Assembly (NCBI GenBank): GCA_963921795.1
Contig: OY997659.1
Location: forward strand, 55,107,872 to 55,171,871
Length of the DNA stretch: 64,000 nt
Direction: 5' to 3'
Source of the DNA: Nannobrachium achirus
Lineage: Eukaryota > Chordata > Actinopteri > Myctophiformes > Myctophidae
The first letter of the stretch is position 1. Each line of letters opens with the position of its first letter. A program made the translations under genes and the position numbers. Below the pieces are notes generated by a model, which was given only the letters and a program-made list of their open reading frames with translations, had not been told where the DNA came from and did not search any database. Below, in pieces: positions 21,808 through 32,838 of this stretch.

Positions 21808-23523
21808 ATGCCTGCTTCCTCTGAGCACTGTGAGACATTTTTAACATTTTTTACTGACAAGATTTATTCCATCAGATCACAGATGGCCAACATCCAACCC
21901 CCGGCACTTACTCCTGCAGCTACCCCCAACTCTCATGATCCCCCCATCAGCTCCTTCTCCTCATTTATAACAATATCTATAGAAACACTTGTTAAAACCA
22001 TCTCTCACATGAAGACCACCTCCTGCAAATTAGACATTGTCCCCACTCAACTCCTAAAGGAGATACTGCCCTCTGTTGGTCTCCATATCCTTTCACTTAT
22101 CAACACCTCCCTGGTTTCCGGTATTGTTCCTACCTTTTTTAAAACAGCCATAGTCACACCACTGCTTAAGAAACAAAATCTAGATCCATCTGATACAAAG
22201 AACTATAGGCCTATTTCTAAACTTCCCTTTTTATCTAAGGTTCTTGAAAAAATTGTTTTCAATCAGTTAATAACCCACCTGAGTACAAACTCAATTTTTG
22301 AAAAGTTTCAGTCAGGTTTTCGCTCCTTACATAGTACGGAAACAGCTCTCCTAAAGGTGTCTAATGACTTGCTGTTATCCACTGGTTCTGGCAGTTGTTC
22401 CATCCTGGTCCTGCTCGATTTAACGGCCGCTTTTGATACCATCGACCACAAAGTCCTCATCAGTCGGCTAGAGAAGGTTGTAGGCATCTCTGGTGTAGCC
22501 CTCCGTTGGTTCAGCTCTTACTTAAGTGAGAGATGTTTCTCCGTCAATATAGGTGATGCAGCATCATCCGTAGCCCCCCTACATTGTGGTGTACCCCAGG
22601 GCTCGATCCTCGGCCCAATCCTATTTTCGCTGTATATGCTCCCACTAGGGGACATAATCCGTAGATACAACATTCAATTTCATTGTTACGCAGATGACAC
22701 TCAGCTTTATTTACCAATAACCCCAGACAATAAAGACAGACTAGCCACCCTACATAACTGCATAACCGATATAAAAAACTGGATGCACAATAACTTCCTT
22801 CAATTAAACGAAAATAAATCAGAGGTTTTGGTGTTTGGCCCCCCCCTCGCCAGAGCCCAAATAGAATCAAACCTCGGCTCATTACTTCCAAACCTCAAAA
22901 CCACAGTTAGAAACCTCGGCGTAACCTTTGACCCAGACCTTAGCCTACAACAACACATCAAAAAGGTCATTCAATCCTCATTTTACCACATAAGAAATAT
23001 CTCAAAAATTAAATCATTCCTAACCCCTTCCGATCTGTCAAAAGTAGTTCATGCATTCATATTCTCACGTCTCGATTATTGTAATTCATTGTACACATGC
23101 CTCTCAAAAAAATCCATCCATAGTCTACAAATGGTTCAGAATGCCGCAGCCCGTCTGTTAACTGGCACAAGAAAATATGACCACATCACACCTATTTTAG
23201 CATCTCTCCATTGGCTCCCAGTTGACTTTAGAATAAATTTTAAAATCCTTTTAATTACATGTAAGGCCAGGATGGGCCTTGCTCCTGCCTACATCTCAGA
23301 CCTAGTGTCAAACTACGTCCCATCTCGCTCACTGAGATCTGCTAATAAAGCTCTCCTGGACATTCCAACATGTCAACTTAACACCAAAGGACGTATGGCC
23401 TTTGCTTTTAGAGCCCCTACCCTGTGGAATGCCCTGCCCCTTGAGATCCGCCTTGCTGAGTCTGTCCCCCGTTTTAAATCACTTCTTAAAACACATTTTT
23501 ACAGACTAGCTTTTAATCCTTAA
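21808..23523 (+). pseudogene. L2-type reverse transcriptase, endonuclease domain missing
   Basis: 571 open codons from the ATG at 21808. A linker (about 1-120) leads into the reverse transcriptase: NYRPISKLPF, FQSGFR.LHSTETALL, LDLTAAFDTIDH, GVPQGSILGP, then the catalytic CYADDTQLYL with YADD at 22687-22698. The thumb and C-terminal part (LNENKSEVLVFG, F.RLDYCNSLY, SLHWLPVDFRINFK, NALPLEIR) is that of fish L2. Full L2 proteins have an N-terminal apurinic-type endonuclease, which is absent here because of 5' truncation during insertion. The remaining frame has no stop or frameshift, so the insertion is young. The ATG is accidental, not a real start. Confidence 0.88.
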
Positions 23524-23725
23524 TTAATGTAACTCTTATGTATTTGAATTTTCTAAGTTAGTTATTTATTTCTTTGCATTGTTTTTCTGCACTGTTTTTA
23601 ATCTTATAACCTTGTGTGTATGTCCTGTTCTTTGTCCTCTGCTGTTTTGTGTCCCCCTGTAAAGCACTTTGTAACCCTGGTTTTGAAAGGTGCTATATAA
23701 ATAAAGATTTATTATATTATTATTA
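21808..23725 (+). mobile_element. 5'-truncated L2 LINE inside a minisatellite
   Basis: The array stops abruptly at about 21807 and resumes at 23727, so the LINE inserted into it. The 3' end has the fish L2 tail (AAAGCACTTTGTAACCC, then GGTGCTATATAAATAAAG) and an ATT-rich simple repeat. The endonuclease half and 5' UTR are missing. Confidence 0.85.
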
Positions 23726-23726
23726 C

Positions 23727-23932
23727 ATACTTTATATTACACCTGCATACTGTATATTATACCTACATACTATATATTACACCTGCATACTGTATATTAT
23801 ACCTACATACTATATATTACACCTGCATACTGTATATTATACCTACATACTTTATATTACACCTGCATACTGTATATTATACCTACATACTTTATATTAC
23901 ACCTGCATACTGTATATTACACCTACATCAGA
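23727..23932. repeat. 20-bp minisatellite, right part
   Basis: About ten further units of the same 20-bp repeat after the L2 insertion. Confidence 0.92.
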
Positions 23933-24492
23933 CCTTAACGATGAAACGTTATAAAAAGTGTGAGTTTTAATAAAACTATGTGACCGTGGCAAAGGTCCAA
24001 CTGCCTTGTTTCAGAACCAAACAGGAAGTGAAAATAGACAATCTACAAGGTCATGGGTTAGGGTTATGGGTTAACTTTTGAGCAGATCACCATATAGACT
24101 TAAGGGTGTTCATGCAAAATGTCATAACAGAGACATAACATCAAAACATGTTATACGTTCAATGAATTATGCAGTCATCAAAGAAGAAATGGAATGGAAT
24201 GGGGAGATACTTGTAAGTGGCACTTAAACAATGTCAAAGTTGAAGCCCCACAATAATGAAAATTATTATGTCCCAACTACCTGTATGAAAATTATTCACA
24301 CCTCATGTCCCAACTTACAAAAAATTAGGTTTGTTCTTAAATATTTCAGAAAATAATGTACTTGTATGATAACATAAGCTCTCATCTATACTTCCCCACA
24401 TAAATAGTAATGTAACAACAGTTTCATTCATAGCAAGGAAAACAAATCACCTTGTTCTGCATCACCTTTTCCCAAAGTCGAGCCGTTTTCAG
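23933..24492. other. Non-coding stretch before the hAT transposon
   Basis: GAAGCCCCACAATA at about 24242 also occurs beside the LTR element at 21360, so the two places share a repeat. A short GGGTTAGGGTTATGGGTTA tract lies near 24056. The stretch ends with the target duplication GTTTTCAG. Confidence 0.5.
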
Positions 24493-24899
24493 TAGGGATG
24501 CACCGATATGGAAATTATTGGCCGATGCCGATGTCGATGTTTGAAATAACACTTTAGCCGATGGCCGATGCCGATGCCGATGTTATTCATTCACCCTTTT
24601 ATGCCAGGAAATACATTAAATACATATTTAAGAGCACAATTTTTAAATTATTTCAGCCCTTTATCACTCTTTGATGCTTATTGCTTACCATAATGAGCAC
24701 AAATTCAGATTCATGAAACAACAAATTTTTATTTAACTTTCTGTTACAGAACAGACAAATTGCTGGTATCTATGACACCCAGCTAAATAACCTTTTTAAC
24801 TGTCTCTCTGTTGCAAATAGAAGTGTGTAAAGTAAACTGTAAACAACAATAACATGGCCTGTACTCAGTATCTTGTCACTGTCAGTAGTCACTCAGAAT

Positions 24900-25180
24900 C
24901 ATGTCAGTATCATGGTCACTGGTCAGTAAGTAACTAAGTATCATCATGTCAGTCAGTACTAGTGTAATATATCATGGTCATTGGTCAGTAAGTTATCATG
25001 TCAGTATTGTGGTCATTGGTCAGTCAGCATCATGTCAGCATCATGTCAGTATTGTGGTCATTGGTCAGTCAGCATCATGTCAGCATCATGTCAGTATTGT
25101 GGTCATTGGTCAGTCAGTATCATGTCAGGATCATGTCAGTATTGTGGTCATTGGTCAGTCAGCATCATGTCAGCATCGTT
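24900..25180. repeat. 45-bp minisatellite, left part
   Basis: Units begin GTCAGTATTGTGGTCATTGG and continue with TCAGTCAGCATCATGTCAGC. Starts at 25000, 25045, 25090 and 25135 give the 45-bp period, with degenerate units to the left. It resumes at 28325 beyond the LINE. Confidence 0.9.
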
Positions 25181-28100
25181 ATTATGACCTTTATTGAAGG
25201 ATAAACCCCTTGAGATGTAGCATCTCATTTTAGAGAGGGTCCATATTGAGCAAACACAGAACAATACATTACATGACATTACATTACATACAGTAACACA
25301 GTTACACAATACATCCATGCATACACACGAGACAGGGTCTCTCCCAGAGGTTAGCCGCTCCCACCCCACCAATTCAACCCGTAAATAGTGAAATTAATAT
25401 GTATTCCACATCAGCAAAAGAAAACTATGGCAAAAACAGAAAACAAAACAAAATTAGAAACATGAGCATGGTGTTTGAAGGTGAGTGAAAAGAGATTCTT
25501 TGAACAGGTTAAGGGAGGAAATTGATCTTAGATAGCTTGGTAGGTCATTCCAATCAGCCGGGGCTTTGAATTTAAATGCGCGTCGGCCACATACCAGGGT
25601 GGTGTTGCTGGGTACCTTAAAGTATGGGTGGACTGTATGCCTTAAGTTGTATGGGGCTGTGTATGGGTCTAAATATTGTTTCAAATAAGGAGGATAGTTA
25701 GAGAAAATACATTTAAAGATGAACTGCATCCAGTGAAAATGTCTACGAGATTTAGGACTTAACCAGTTAAGGGACTCGTACATTGAGCAATGATGCGTTC
25801 TGTAAGGGCATCTCAGGATAAATCTACATAGATTGTGATATGTTACATTAAGAGGGTAAAGGATTGTATCTGTGGTATTTTGATATACTATATCTCCGTA
25901 GTCTAATATAGGTAAAATCAGCTGTGATATAATTCTTGTTCTAGTCTGAAGGGTGAAGCAGTGAATAGAGCGGTATAATATTTTCAGGCTGTAATTTATT
26001 TTCTGAATAGTCGAATTAATATGATTCTTAAAGGAGAGCTGAGGATCAAGCCAGAGGCCCAGGTATTTGAATTCCTCAACCATCTCAAGTGGTGTCCCAT
26101 CTGAGAATTTGAAAGATAGGGAAAGGGAGTCAGGTCTTAGGGAGAAAAGCATACTGACTGACTTTTTTCTGTTCAGCAGCAGTCTGTTGAAATAGAACCA
26201 TTCCTGAACAGAATTGAAGTCTGCCTGTAGTGTCTGCTGAATTTGTGCGATATTTGGGTTTGAGCAGTAGATGACTGTGTCATCAGCATATAATTGAATG
26301 TGACTGTTAGAGCAAATTGTAGGCAAGTCATTAATAAAAATGGAGAAGAGCAGTGGCCCTAATGATGAACCTTGGGGTACGCCTTTATCCATGATGACAA
26401 AGTCTGACTGAGAGCCCTGATATGAGACACACTGACGTCTATGATGGAGATAAGAGTTGAACCATAATAAAGCTTGTCTTGAAAGACCAATAGCGTATAA
26501 CTTATCCAAGAGGAGATAGTGATCGACCATATCAAAGGCCTTAGAAAGGTCTATAAATATTGCACCCGTTGACATGCTATCACCAAATGATGAAAATACA
26601 TCGTTCGTAAATTTCAGAAGAGTAGTGATTGTGGAGAAATTGGGTCTGAAACCGGACTGGGATGGAGATAAGATATTGAAGTCATTGAGGTAATTGGATA
26701 ATTGGTTAAAGATCAATTTTTCAAATATTTTTACTATGCTATTGATAATCGAAATGGGTCTGTAGTTATTCAGATCGTGAGGATCACTGCCTTTATGTAA
26801 TGGGGTGACTCTGGCACATTTCCAGGATGATGGGACTTCTCCTGTGGACAAGGATAAGTTAAATAAATCGGATAGAGGATATGCCAAAATATGAGGTGCC
26901 ATTTTAATGAACCTCATATCCAAGCCATCTGGCCCAACACCACTTCCTGACTTCAAGTCACGAATAGCCCGTTCAACATCACGTGGATAGATTGTTCTAA
27001 AGGAGAAAGAGTTGTCACGTCTGGGGATGTTAGGAGGAGCATGAGAATAAGGTGGGTCTGATAGTAGTGAGCTGCAGACAGAAGAGAAGTGCTGGCTAAA
27101 CGCATTACAAATTGTAGAGGGATCATCAGTTAAATCATTATTTACTCTGATATGATTAGGACTTTTATTGCCTTTATTTAATATGCTATTCATTTTGTTC
27201 CAGAATTGTTTGGGATTATTGTAGTTATTGTTTAAGCAATCTTTAAAATAATTTGATTTAGCATTTCTTATTTTGGTTGTGCATGTATTCCTTAATTGTT
27301 TATAAATATCCCAATCAACAGGATCATTTGTAGTGCGATATTTTGTCCAAGCCCTATCTCTCTGTTTAAAAAGACTTATGAGCTCACCACTAATCCAAGG
27401 CAGGTGTCTGCCTTTGACCTTGATTGTTATCCATGGGGCATGTCTGTCAATAACATTGATCAATTCAGTGTAGAAAAATGTCCAGGCATCTTCAACAGAT
27501 GGTATTAGTTGAAACCTGTTCCAGTTGATTTCAATCAAATCACGAATATAAAGTTCAGTGTTCATATTTTTTAATTTTCTTACTTTGATATATCTTGGTG
27601 GTAGTCGAGGTATTTTAATTTTCCAAACACAATAGATAATAGAATGATCACTGAAACAGTCAGACAGAACCCCCGATGATACAATCCTATCAGGATGGGT
27701 GACAAGTATCCAATCTAATAAAGACTTTGTCAGGTGAACAGGATCTGTTCTGGTTGTCTCGCTTATAAGTTGGGTAAGATTTGCGCTGTTGATAAGGTTA
27801 CGTTCTCTGGAGCATGATCGATCAAGGTAGTTCCGGTTGAAGTCCCCCAAAATCAGGGCTTCGTTTGAGTGTTCTAAAGAATTAATAGTGGACAAAATAC
27901 AGTTTATAGATTCAGCGGGAGCATCGGGAGGCCTGTAGACACTTCCTATAGTCAGATGTTTGTTATCATGGAAACGTATTTTGATAAATATGGATTCAAA
28001 GTGCATAGGCTTCACATTAGGTGTAACAAGCTCAGAGGACAAATTTGATGAGACATAAATGGCCACTCCTCCTGCCCTCGAGCCTCTATCTGATCTATAT

Positions 28101-28310
28101 AGCATATAATTATCTAACTGAACATCGTTGTCAGCAATAATATTAGACAACCAAGTCTCAGACATTGTAATTACACTAGGTTTGTTATAAGCCACCCAAG
28201 CTCTCAAGCGATCAATTTTGAGAAATAAACTTCTAATATTCACATGTATAACGTGTAAACCTTTCACAGTATTCATTATACACAAATAAGATTATAGGAA
28301 TATTCATTCA
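25180..28310 (-). mobile_element. Full-length CR1/Rex1-like LINE inside a minisatellite
   Basis: Minus-strand element between the two halves of the 45-bp array. A shared CATCGT at both junctions is a possible target duplication. The 3' UTR (25180-25453) ends with AATAAAGGTCATAATAA-type sequence, and the 5' UTR is only about 25 bp. The whole coding frame is open. Confidence 0.85.
25454..28285 (-). CDS. LINE ORF2: endonuclease plus reverse transcriptase, 943 residues, intact
   Basis: The apurinic-type endonuclease occupies about residues 1-225, with the expected catalytic residues: N16 (HVNIRS), E43 (SETWL), D148 and N150 (LILGDFN), and S212-D213-H214. It nicks target DNA to prime insertion. 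The reverse transcriptase follows: GVGPDGL, NYRPISIIN, SQSGFRPNFST, FIDLSKAFDMVDH, GVPQGSSLGP and the catalytic YADD at 666-669. A C-terminal region (to 943) holds DYGDIVYQN and WNDLPSYLR. The length and the lack of any stop or frameshift suggest a possibly active copy. The clade (CR1, Rex1 or L2 group) is a judgement from motifs; the wording differs clearly from the L2 copy at 21808. No separate ORF1 is visible upstream. The first ATG lies near the 5' edge, so the true start may be this or one of the next ATGs. Confidence 0.9.
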   Translation of the reverse strand: MCIMNTVKGLHVIHVNIRSLFLKIDRLRAWVAYNKPSVITMSETWLSNIIADNDVQLDNYMLYRSDRGSRAGGVAIYVSSNLSSELVTPNVKPMHFESIFIKIRFHDNKHLTIGSVYRPPDAPAESINCILSTINSLEHSNEALILGDFNRNYLDRSCSRERNLINSANLTQLISETTRTDPVHLTKSLLDWILVTHPDRIVSSGVLSDCFSDHSIIYCVWKIKIPRLPPRYIKVRKLKNMNTELYIRDLIEINWNRFQLIPSVEDAWTFFYTELINVIDRHAPWITIKVKGRHLPWISGELISLFKQRDRAWTKYRTTNDPVDWDIYKQLRNTCTTKIRNAKSNYFKDCLNNNYNNPKQFWNKMNSILNKGNKSPNHIRVNNDLTDDPSTICNAFSQHFSSVCSSLLSDPPYSHAPPNIPRRDNSFSFRTIYPRDVERAIRDLKSGSGVGPDGLDMRFIKMAPHILAYPLSDLFNLSLSTGEVPSSWKCARVTPLHKGSDPHDLNNYRPISIINSIVKIFEKLIFNQLSNYLNDFNILSPSQSGFRPNFSTITTLLKFTNDVFSSFGDSMSTGAIFIDLSKAFDMVDHYLLLDKLYAIGLSRQALLWFNSYLHHRRQCVSYQGSQSDFVIMDKGVPQGSSLGPLLFSIFINDLPTICSNSHIQLYADDTVIYCSNPNIAQIQQTLQADFNSVQEWFYFNRLLLNRKKSVSMLFSLRPDSLSLSFKFSDGTPLEMVEEFKYLGLWLDPQLSFKNHINSTIQKINYSLKILYRSIHCFTLQTRTRIISQLILPILDYGDIVYQNTTDTILYPLNVTYHNLCRFILRCPYRTHHCSMYESLNWLSPKSRRHFHWMQFIFKCIFSNYPPYLKQYLDPYTAPYNLRHTVHPYFKVPSNTTLVCGRRAFKFKAPADWNDLPSYLRSISSLNLFKESLFTHLQTPCSCF

Positions 28311-28324
28311 TGGTTATACAAACA

Positions 28325-28670
28325 CATCAATACATCGTGTCAGTATTGTGGTCATTGGTCAGTCAGCATCATGTCAGTATTGTGGTCATTGGTCAGTCAG
28401 CATCATGTCAGCATCATGTCAGTATTGTGGTCATTGGTCAGTCAGTATCATGTCAGCATCATGTCAGTTGTGGTCATTGGTCAGTCAGCATCATGTCAGC
28501 ATCATGTCAGTATTGTGGTCATTGGTCAGTCAGCATCATGTCAGCATCATGTCAGTATTGTGGTCATTGGTCAGTCAGTATCATGTCAGCATCATGTCAG
28601 TTGTGATCATTGGTCAGTCAGCATCATGTCAGCATCATGTCCGTATCATGGTCATTAGTCAGTAAGTCAG
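28325..28670. repeat. 45-bp minisatellite, right part
   Basis: Continuation of the array at 24900-25180, about seven units, some shortened (GTCAGTTGTGGTC in place of GTCAGTATTGTGGTC). Confidence 0.9.
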
Positions 28671-29109
28671 ACCAGGCATATACATTCAAGTTTCAAGACG
28701 CAGAACTAGGTCTGCTGTGCAACACAATATAGGAGGCTCTGACAACAAATATCTTTCTATGAAAACTGCCTGCCTTATAACTACCTGTGAACTTACAGTA
28801 ACATTGGGAGAAAAAACAGAATTGAAACAAATTAAATAACTATAACAGCCCAATATTTTTTTTAAATAAATTAAATTAAAGAACAAAAGTTAAAAGAAAA
28901 GATAAGCCATAAAAATAGGCCTAAGTATGAAATATAAATTAAATATAAATAAAGTAAAATAGAGCTTTCACAGTTTCTTCTTGTGTATAGCCTATGCTAC
29001 ACCTTGTATTTCCATTATATTAGGCTGGCGGAGTTTAACATGGGCCTCAATCTTTAACAAAACAAAATGGTAAAAAGAAAAGAATCCCATCCCTAGGGCT
29101 ACTACTCTA
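28671..29109. other. 3' region of the hAT transposon
   Basis: AT-rich sequence between the minisatellite and the transposase stop codon, presumably transposase 3' UTR. Nothing else recognised. Confidence 0.5.
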
Positions 29110-29476
29110 CTACTTCTTCACATTGGGAAGCGTAAGATGCATGTTTTTCTTTACAAAGACAAGCATCTCTGCCTTGTCTGAGCTCAATCTATTTCTCTTC
29201 TCATCCAAAATGTTACCCACGGAGCTGAAAAGCCTCTCACTGTCCACGCTTGTGCATGGTGCACACAGATATTTGCGGGCCATTTGCGCCAGTGCTGGAA
29301 AACGCTGTTTGTTTTTCTGCCAATATGTGAGTGCAGTCAGTGGAGGCTCTTTGTCTTGGGTAGCACTAGCATCTTCTTTTTTCTTCTTTCTTTGAATGGG
29401 GGCCTCGGATAGGTAACCATCCAGCTGCTGTACCGCATCCGCCCTATGAATACAGAGGCTTTTGTCACACACTATC
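29110..29476 (-). CDS. hAT transposase, C-terminal part (dimerisation domain)
   Basis: The second frame of the hAT transposase, about 120 codons. It carries the hAT C-terminal signature: LTYWQKNKQRFPALAQMARK, then CTSVDSERLFSSVGNI and RLSSDKAEMLVFVKKN. The glutamate in SER.FS is the usual third catalytic acid. The upstream part lies at 29588-31194 in another frame. A donor AAG/GTAGGT sits at 29588/29587. The two pyrimidine-preceded acceptors (TTGCAG, CTTCAG) would, on my reading, give early stops, while TGTAAG/G at 29477/29476 keeps the frame. So either an unusual short intron is used or a frameshift has broken the gene. The start given assumes the in-frame junction. Confidence 0.72.
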
Positions 29477-29587
29477 CTTACAGTAGGCTGAAGCAATTAA
29501 ATGAAAATGTGGTCTGCAATATAACAGCAGCATAATAACAAGAACGATTCATTTTAAGATTAAATAAAAAAAAAAATATAGACCTAC

Positions 29588-31194
29588 CTTGGCAATTCTG
29601 GTCCCTTTTCCTGCAGAATCTCCTCAAACATGTCGTGCAGACTGGCCCCTGCCCGTAGTTCCTCGTCTGTTCGTGCTCTCTTTGGAAGTGGGTCGTCACT
29701 TGTTGATGGGCCGTTGTTGTCATCATCAGAGGGGTATCTCTGCGTCTCATTGCCAAGCGCAGGCAGGGTGCCCTCCAGTAGTGCTTCAAGTGCTGCTCGA
29801 GCTCGTTGTTTAACATCCTCCCCAAAGAAGCGGTCCTTGTAGCGGGGATCCAGTAATGTTGCAATTAAGAAATTGGGATCATACTCCTCTCTGAAACGTT
29901 TGTTCACTGAATCTAATAAGGCAGCCTTTGTTGTTTTAACGCCATGGTCTGAAACTGTATCAGCAGTCTTGCTTAAAAGGCGTCGCAGAGCTGTCACCGA
30001 GGGGATCACGTCAGCAGCTGATGACTCGGATGCGCTGATATCTTTTGTCAGTAGTTCAAATGGGGAGAGTAGTGTGGTTAAGTTTTCAATTAATCCCCAT
30101 TGTTGACCACTCAGGTTTGCAGGGAGGTCGAAGTCAACGGCATAAGCAGCAAGTGCGTGCTTTTGTTCCAGGAGGCTCTTCATCATCATATATGTACTAT
30201 TCCAGCGAGTGGGTACATCTTGCTGGAATCTTTTCATTTTCAGCCCCGCTTTGACCTGTATAGCATCCAGGCGATCGTAGGCAAGGGATGAATGTTTGAA
30301 GTGGCCGACGATTTTTCGACATATTGCCAACACATTCATGACGCTAGGCTGGGTTAGAACGCCATCGCCCACGACTAATTGCAGAGAGTGTGCCATGCAA
30401 CCAAAGCTAGTCAGCTCCATGTCCTTCATAGCTTTCGCCATATTTCTGGCGTTATCCCTCACGACAGCATGGACTCTGCTCTTGGGAATTTCCCACGTTT
30501 CGAACATTTTCTCAAAAGTAGCAGCGATAGCATTTGCGGTATGGGAGCCAGGGAACTCCTGGGAATGTAACACCACTTTGACCAAGTTAAACTCTGTGTC
30601 TATCCACTGTGCCGTGAGGCTGATCATACTCACAGGGCAGACGTCTGCACTATATATATCAGAGGTGAAACTGATGGCACTGGCAGGGACATCACGAGCT
30701 AGTAGAGTATGGATGTGACCAGCTACAATGTTGTATAATTCGGGGAGACAGACATCAGAAAACTGACGGCGACTGGGCAGGGTGTAGCGGGGCTCCGCAT
30801 AAGCCATCAAGGCTCGAAACCCCACATTCTCCACAATAGAGAAGGGCTGGTCGTCTAATGCAATCATCTCCATAACTTTTTTAGTGAGGCCAATGGCTCT
30901 GGGATGATCCGCGGGGTATGGCTTCCCTTTCTCAAACGCTGTTTGAAGGAGTTGAGTTGAGGCTGTACTGGTGGATTGTTTCTTGGCAGCCAATTCATCC
31001 TGTCTTTTCTTGTCAGCTTTCAGGAAGTCATTGTATTCGACAACGTGTCTGCTTTTCAAATGACCCCTCAAATTTGTGGTGTTGAAATCCTTGGTGGTTT
31101 TACCCCCTCTTGAAATTTCGCTGGAACATGTATTGCAAATTGCAAAACTGCGATCCTTTTCCGAGATAGTGAAGAATTCCCACACAGCCGACAT
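29588..31194 (-). CDS. hAT transposase, BED-finger and catalytic part
   Basis: About 535 codons from the ATG at 31194. Residues 1-50 form a BED zinc finger (W5, C20, C23, H45, H50), which binds DNA at the transposon ends. Typical hAT catalytic blocks follow: FTSDIYSADV with the first acidic residue, VRDNARNMAKAM with the second, and MAHSLQLVVGDGV. The frame closes with a stop directly after a consensus donor (GTAGGT at 29587). The C-terminal dimerisation domain is in the next ORF. Together they give about 660 residues, normal for ZBED-like hAT transposases. Related domesticated ZBED genes exist in vertebrates, but the flanking inverted repeats and 8-bp duplications show this is a transposon copy. 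Confidence 0.88.
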
Positions 31195-31507
31195 TGTGTC
31201 TCTCCGTATGTAAACATGTACCGCATGTGTAAGCTAGATACGTTCTGCGCATGTGCACCTGTGGCAGGGCTGCCTTCTTGGTGTGTGTGCACCACCTAGG
31301 GATAATCATTTGGAACTGCAGCCAGATTGTTAGGCAGCAGAAAACACACCAATATTGCAAGCCGGCCAGTCAGACAGACAGACGAACATCGGCCAGTACC
31401 ATCGGTGAACGTCACGTTATTGACCGATGCACCGATGGCAGTCAATGAGGCAAATATCCGCCGATGCCGATGTGCGGCCGATACATCGGTGCATCTCTAG
31501 TTTTCAG

Positions 31508-32045
31508 CATCCTGTTGTACAAATTCATGTTATATAATTCATATCATGACGAGGGCTATTAAACAACACAAAAGCAGTTACAGTAGTGCTTTCAACCAAA
31601 AACCTATCTATTAAACAACACAACAGTAGCTACAGTAGTGCTTTAAACCAGAAACACATCACCTTTTGTGGCCACTGTTATATTTGATATAGTAGAAATA
31701 ACTACACATTTCTTATCAATAGTGAGCCTATGATACACTACTGTATGTGATATTAAGCTAGCTAAATGGTGGGAGAAGTACTCAAATGTATTAAAATAAT
31801 TAAAAGTTCACTTGAGTCTTGGCATCATCAAATCAAGGTACTAGAAGTAATTAGTACACATTTTCATAGATATATTTTTCATTTTCATCGTACACATGTA
31901 TACAATCTTTTTTTAATGGCAGATCTACAAGCTCACGTGTCAAAATCTACAATGTATGTAACTAGTAGAGTTTTTTAATTAATTGTTGGAGAGTAAATAA
32001 ATATATACATATTAATAACCATTTAAATGTAGTAATGACGCAAAG
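31508..32045. repeat. Dispersed repeat copy, left of the mariner insertion
   Basis: About 31750-32045 matches 13080-13400 (ends TTAATAACCATTTAAATGTAGTAATGA in both, 31 kb against 13 kb). It includes a half hairpin motif (31922-31940). The match resumes at about 34336 (AAAGTGAACAATATAAGGTATG), so the elements in between were inserted into it. Confidence 0.7.
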
Positions 32046-32367
32046 GCTTTAACTTTTAGTCAACAGGGTCGCAAAAAACGCACAGAGAAGAAAAGGCGCA
32101 AATTAACAGCAAAAGCCTTGCGAAGAATTAAACCTGAAGCTACCAGGAACCACATTCCAGAACTGCAAACTACCTGGAGTCTCCAGAAGTACAAGGTGTC
32201 AAGTGCTCTGAGACATGGCTAAGGTAAAGAAGGCTGAAACACGACCACCAATGAATAAGACCACGAACACCACTGAATGGACAGATGAAATGAGAGTGAC
32301 TCTTGATGGACCAGATGGATGGGCCTGTGGTTGGATCACTAATGGACACAGGGCACCACCTCTTGTT

Positions 32368-32834
32368 AAAGGACAACTTTAGTTTTTTACAAGGGTTCAT
32401 ATTTTAGATTGTAATTAAAGAATATAAAAGATGAGTGTTAAAATTATTTCATTTACTTCTTTCTATTGTTTTAGAGATTCTTATTTCAGTGGTTGGGGGC
32501 ATGCGTACACGTGGCTAAATATGTCATTTTACACAGAATAAGCCCATTCCCAAGATACAACGCAAACTTTCATGGTTGGATGTTACTTATGGGGGCTAGA
32601 AGTGTTACTGTAAATAGCAATAAAGAAACTGCTGGCTTATTGTGTCTAAAAAAAGACATATTTAGCCACTTGTACGCATGCCCCCATGCGTACGCATGCC
32701 CCACATTTTAGCACAGTAAACGTGATAAAACAATAGAACGAAGGCAATGAAAACATTTTATCACTCACTTTTTCTTTTCTCAAATTACAATCTAAAATAT
32801 GAACCCTTGTTGTAAAAAAACAAAGTTGTCCTTT
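32368..32834. mobile_element. TTAA-flanked MITE 1
   Basis: Inverted ends of about 50 bp start AGGACAACTTTAGTTTTTTA and recur reversed at 32785-32834. TTAA flanks it at 32364-32367 and 32835-32838. The right TTAA is shared with the next MITE. A lone end of the same family (AAAGTTGTCCTTTAA) is at 34319-34333. Confidence 0.78.
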
Positions 32835-32838
32835 AACT

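Larger units (their letters stand above)
24493..31499 (-). mobile_element. hAT transposon, 7,007 bp, with nested minisatellite and LINE
   Basis: Ends TAGGGATGCACCGATA and, inverted at the right end, TAGAGATGCACCGATG. The perfect 8-bp duplication GTTTTCAG lies at 24485-24492 and 31500-31507. Subterminal CCGATGCCGATG repeats near both ends are probable transposase-binding sites. The transposase reads leftward from 31194. Its 3' side is swollen by a 45-bp minisatellite and a complete LINE (25180-28310). Confidence 0.92.

Noticed and set aside
25454..28285. Host gene with reverse transcriptase
   Set aside because: Single uninterrupted ORF with endonuclease and YADD motifs, between two halves of a minisatellite: a LINE.
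29110..31194. Domesticated ZBED host gene
   Set aside because: It lies between hAT inverted repeats with perfect 8-bp target duplications, so it is a transposon copy.
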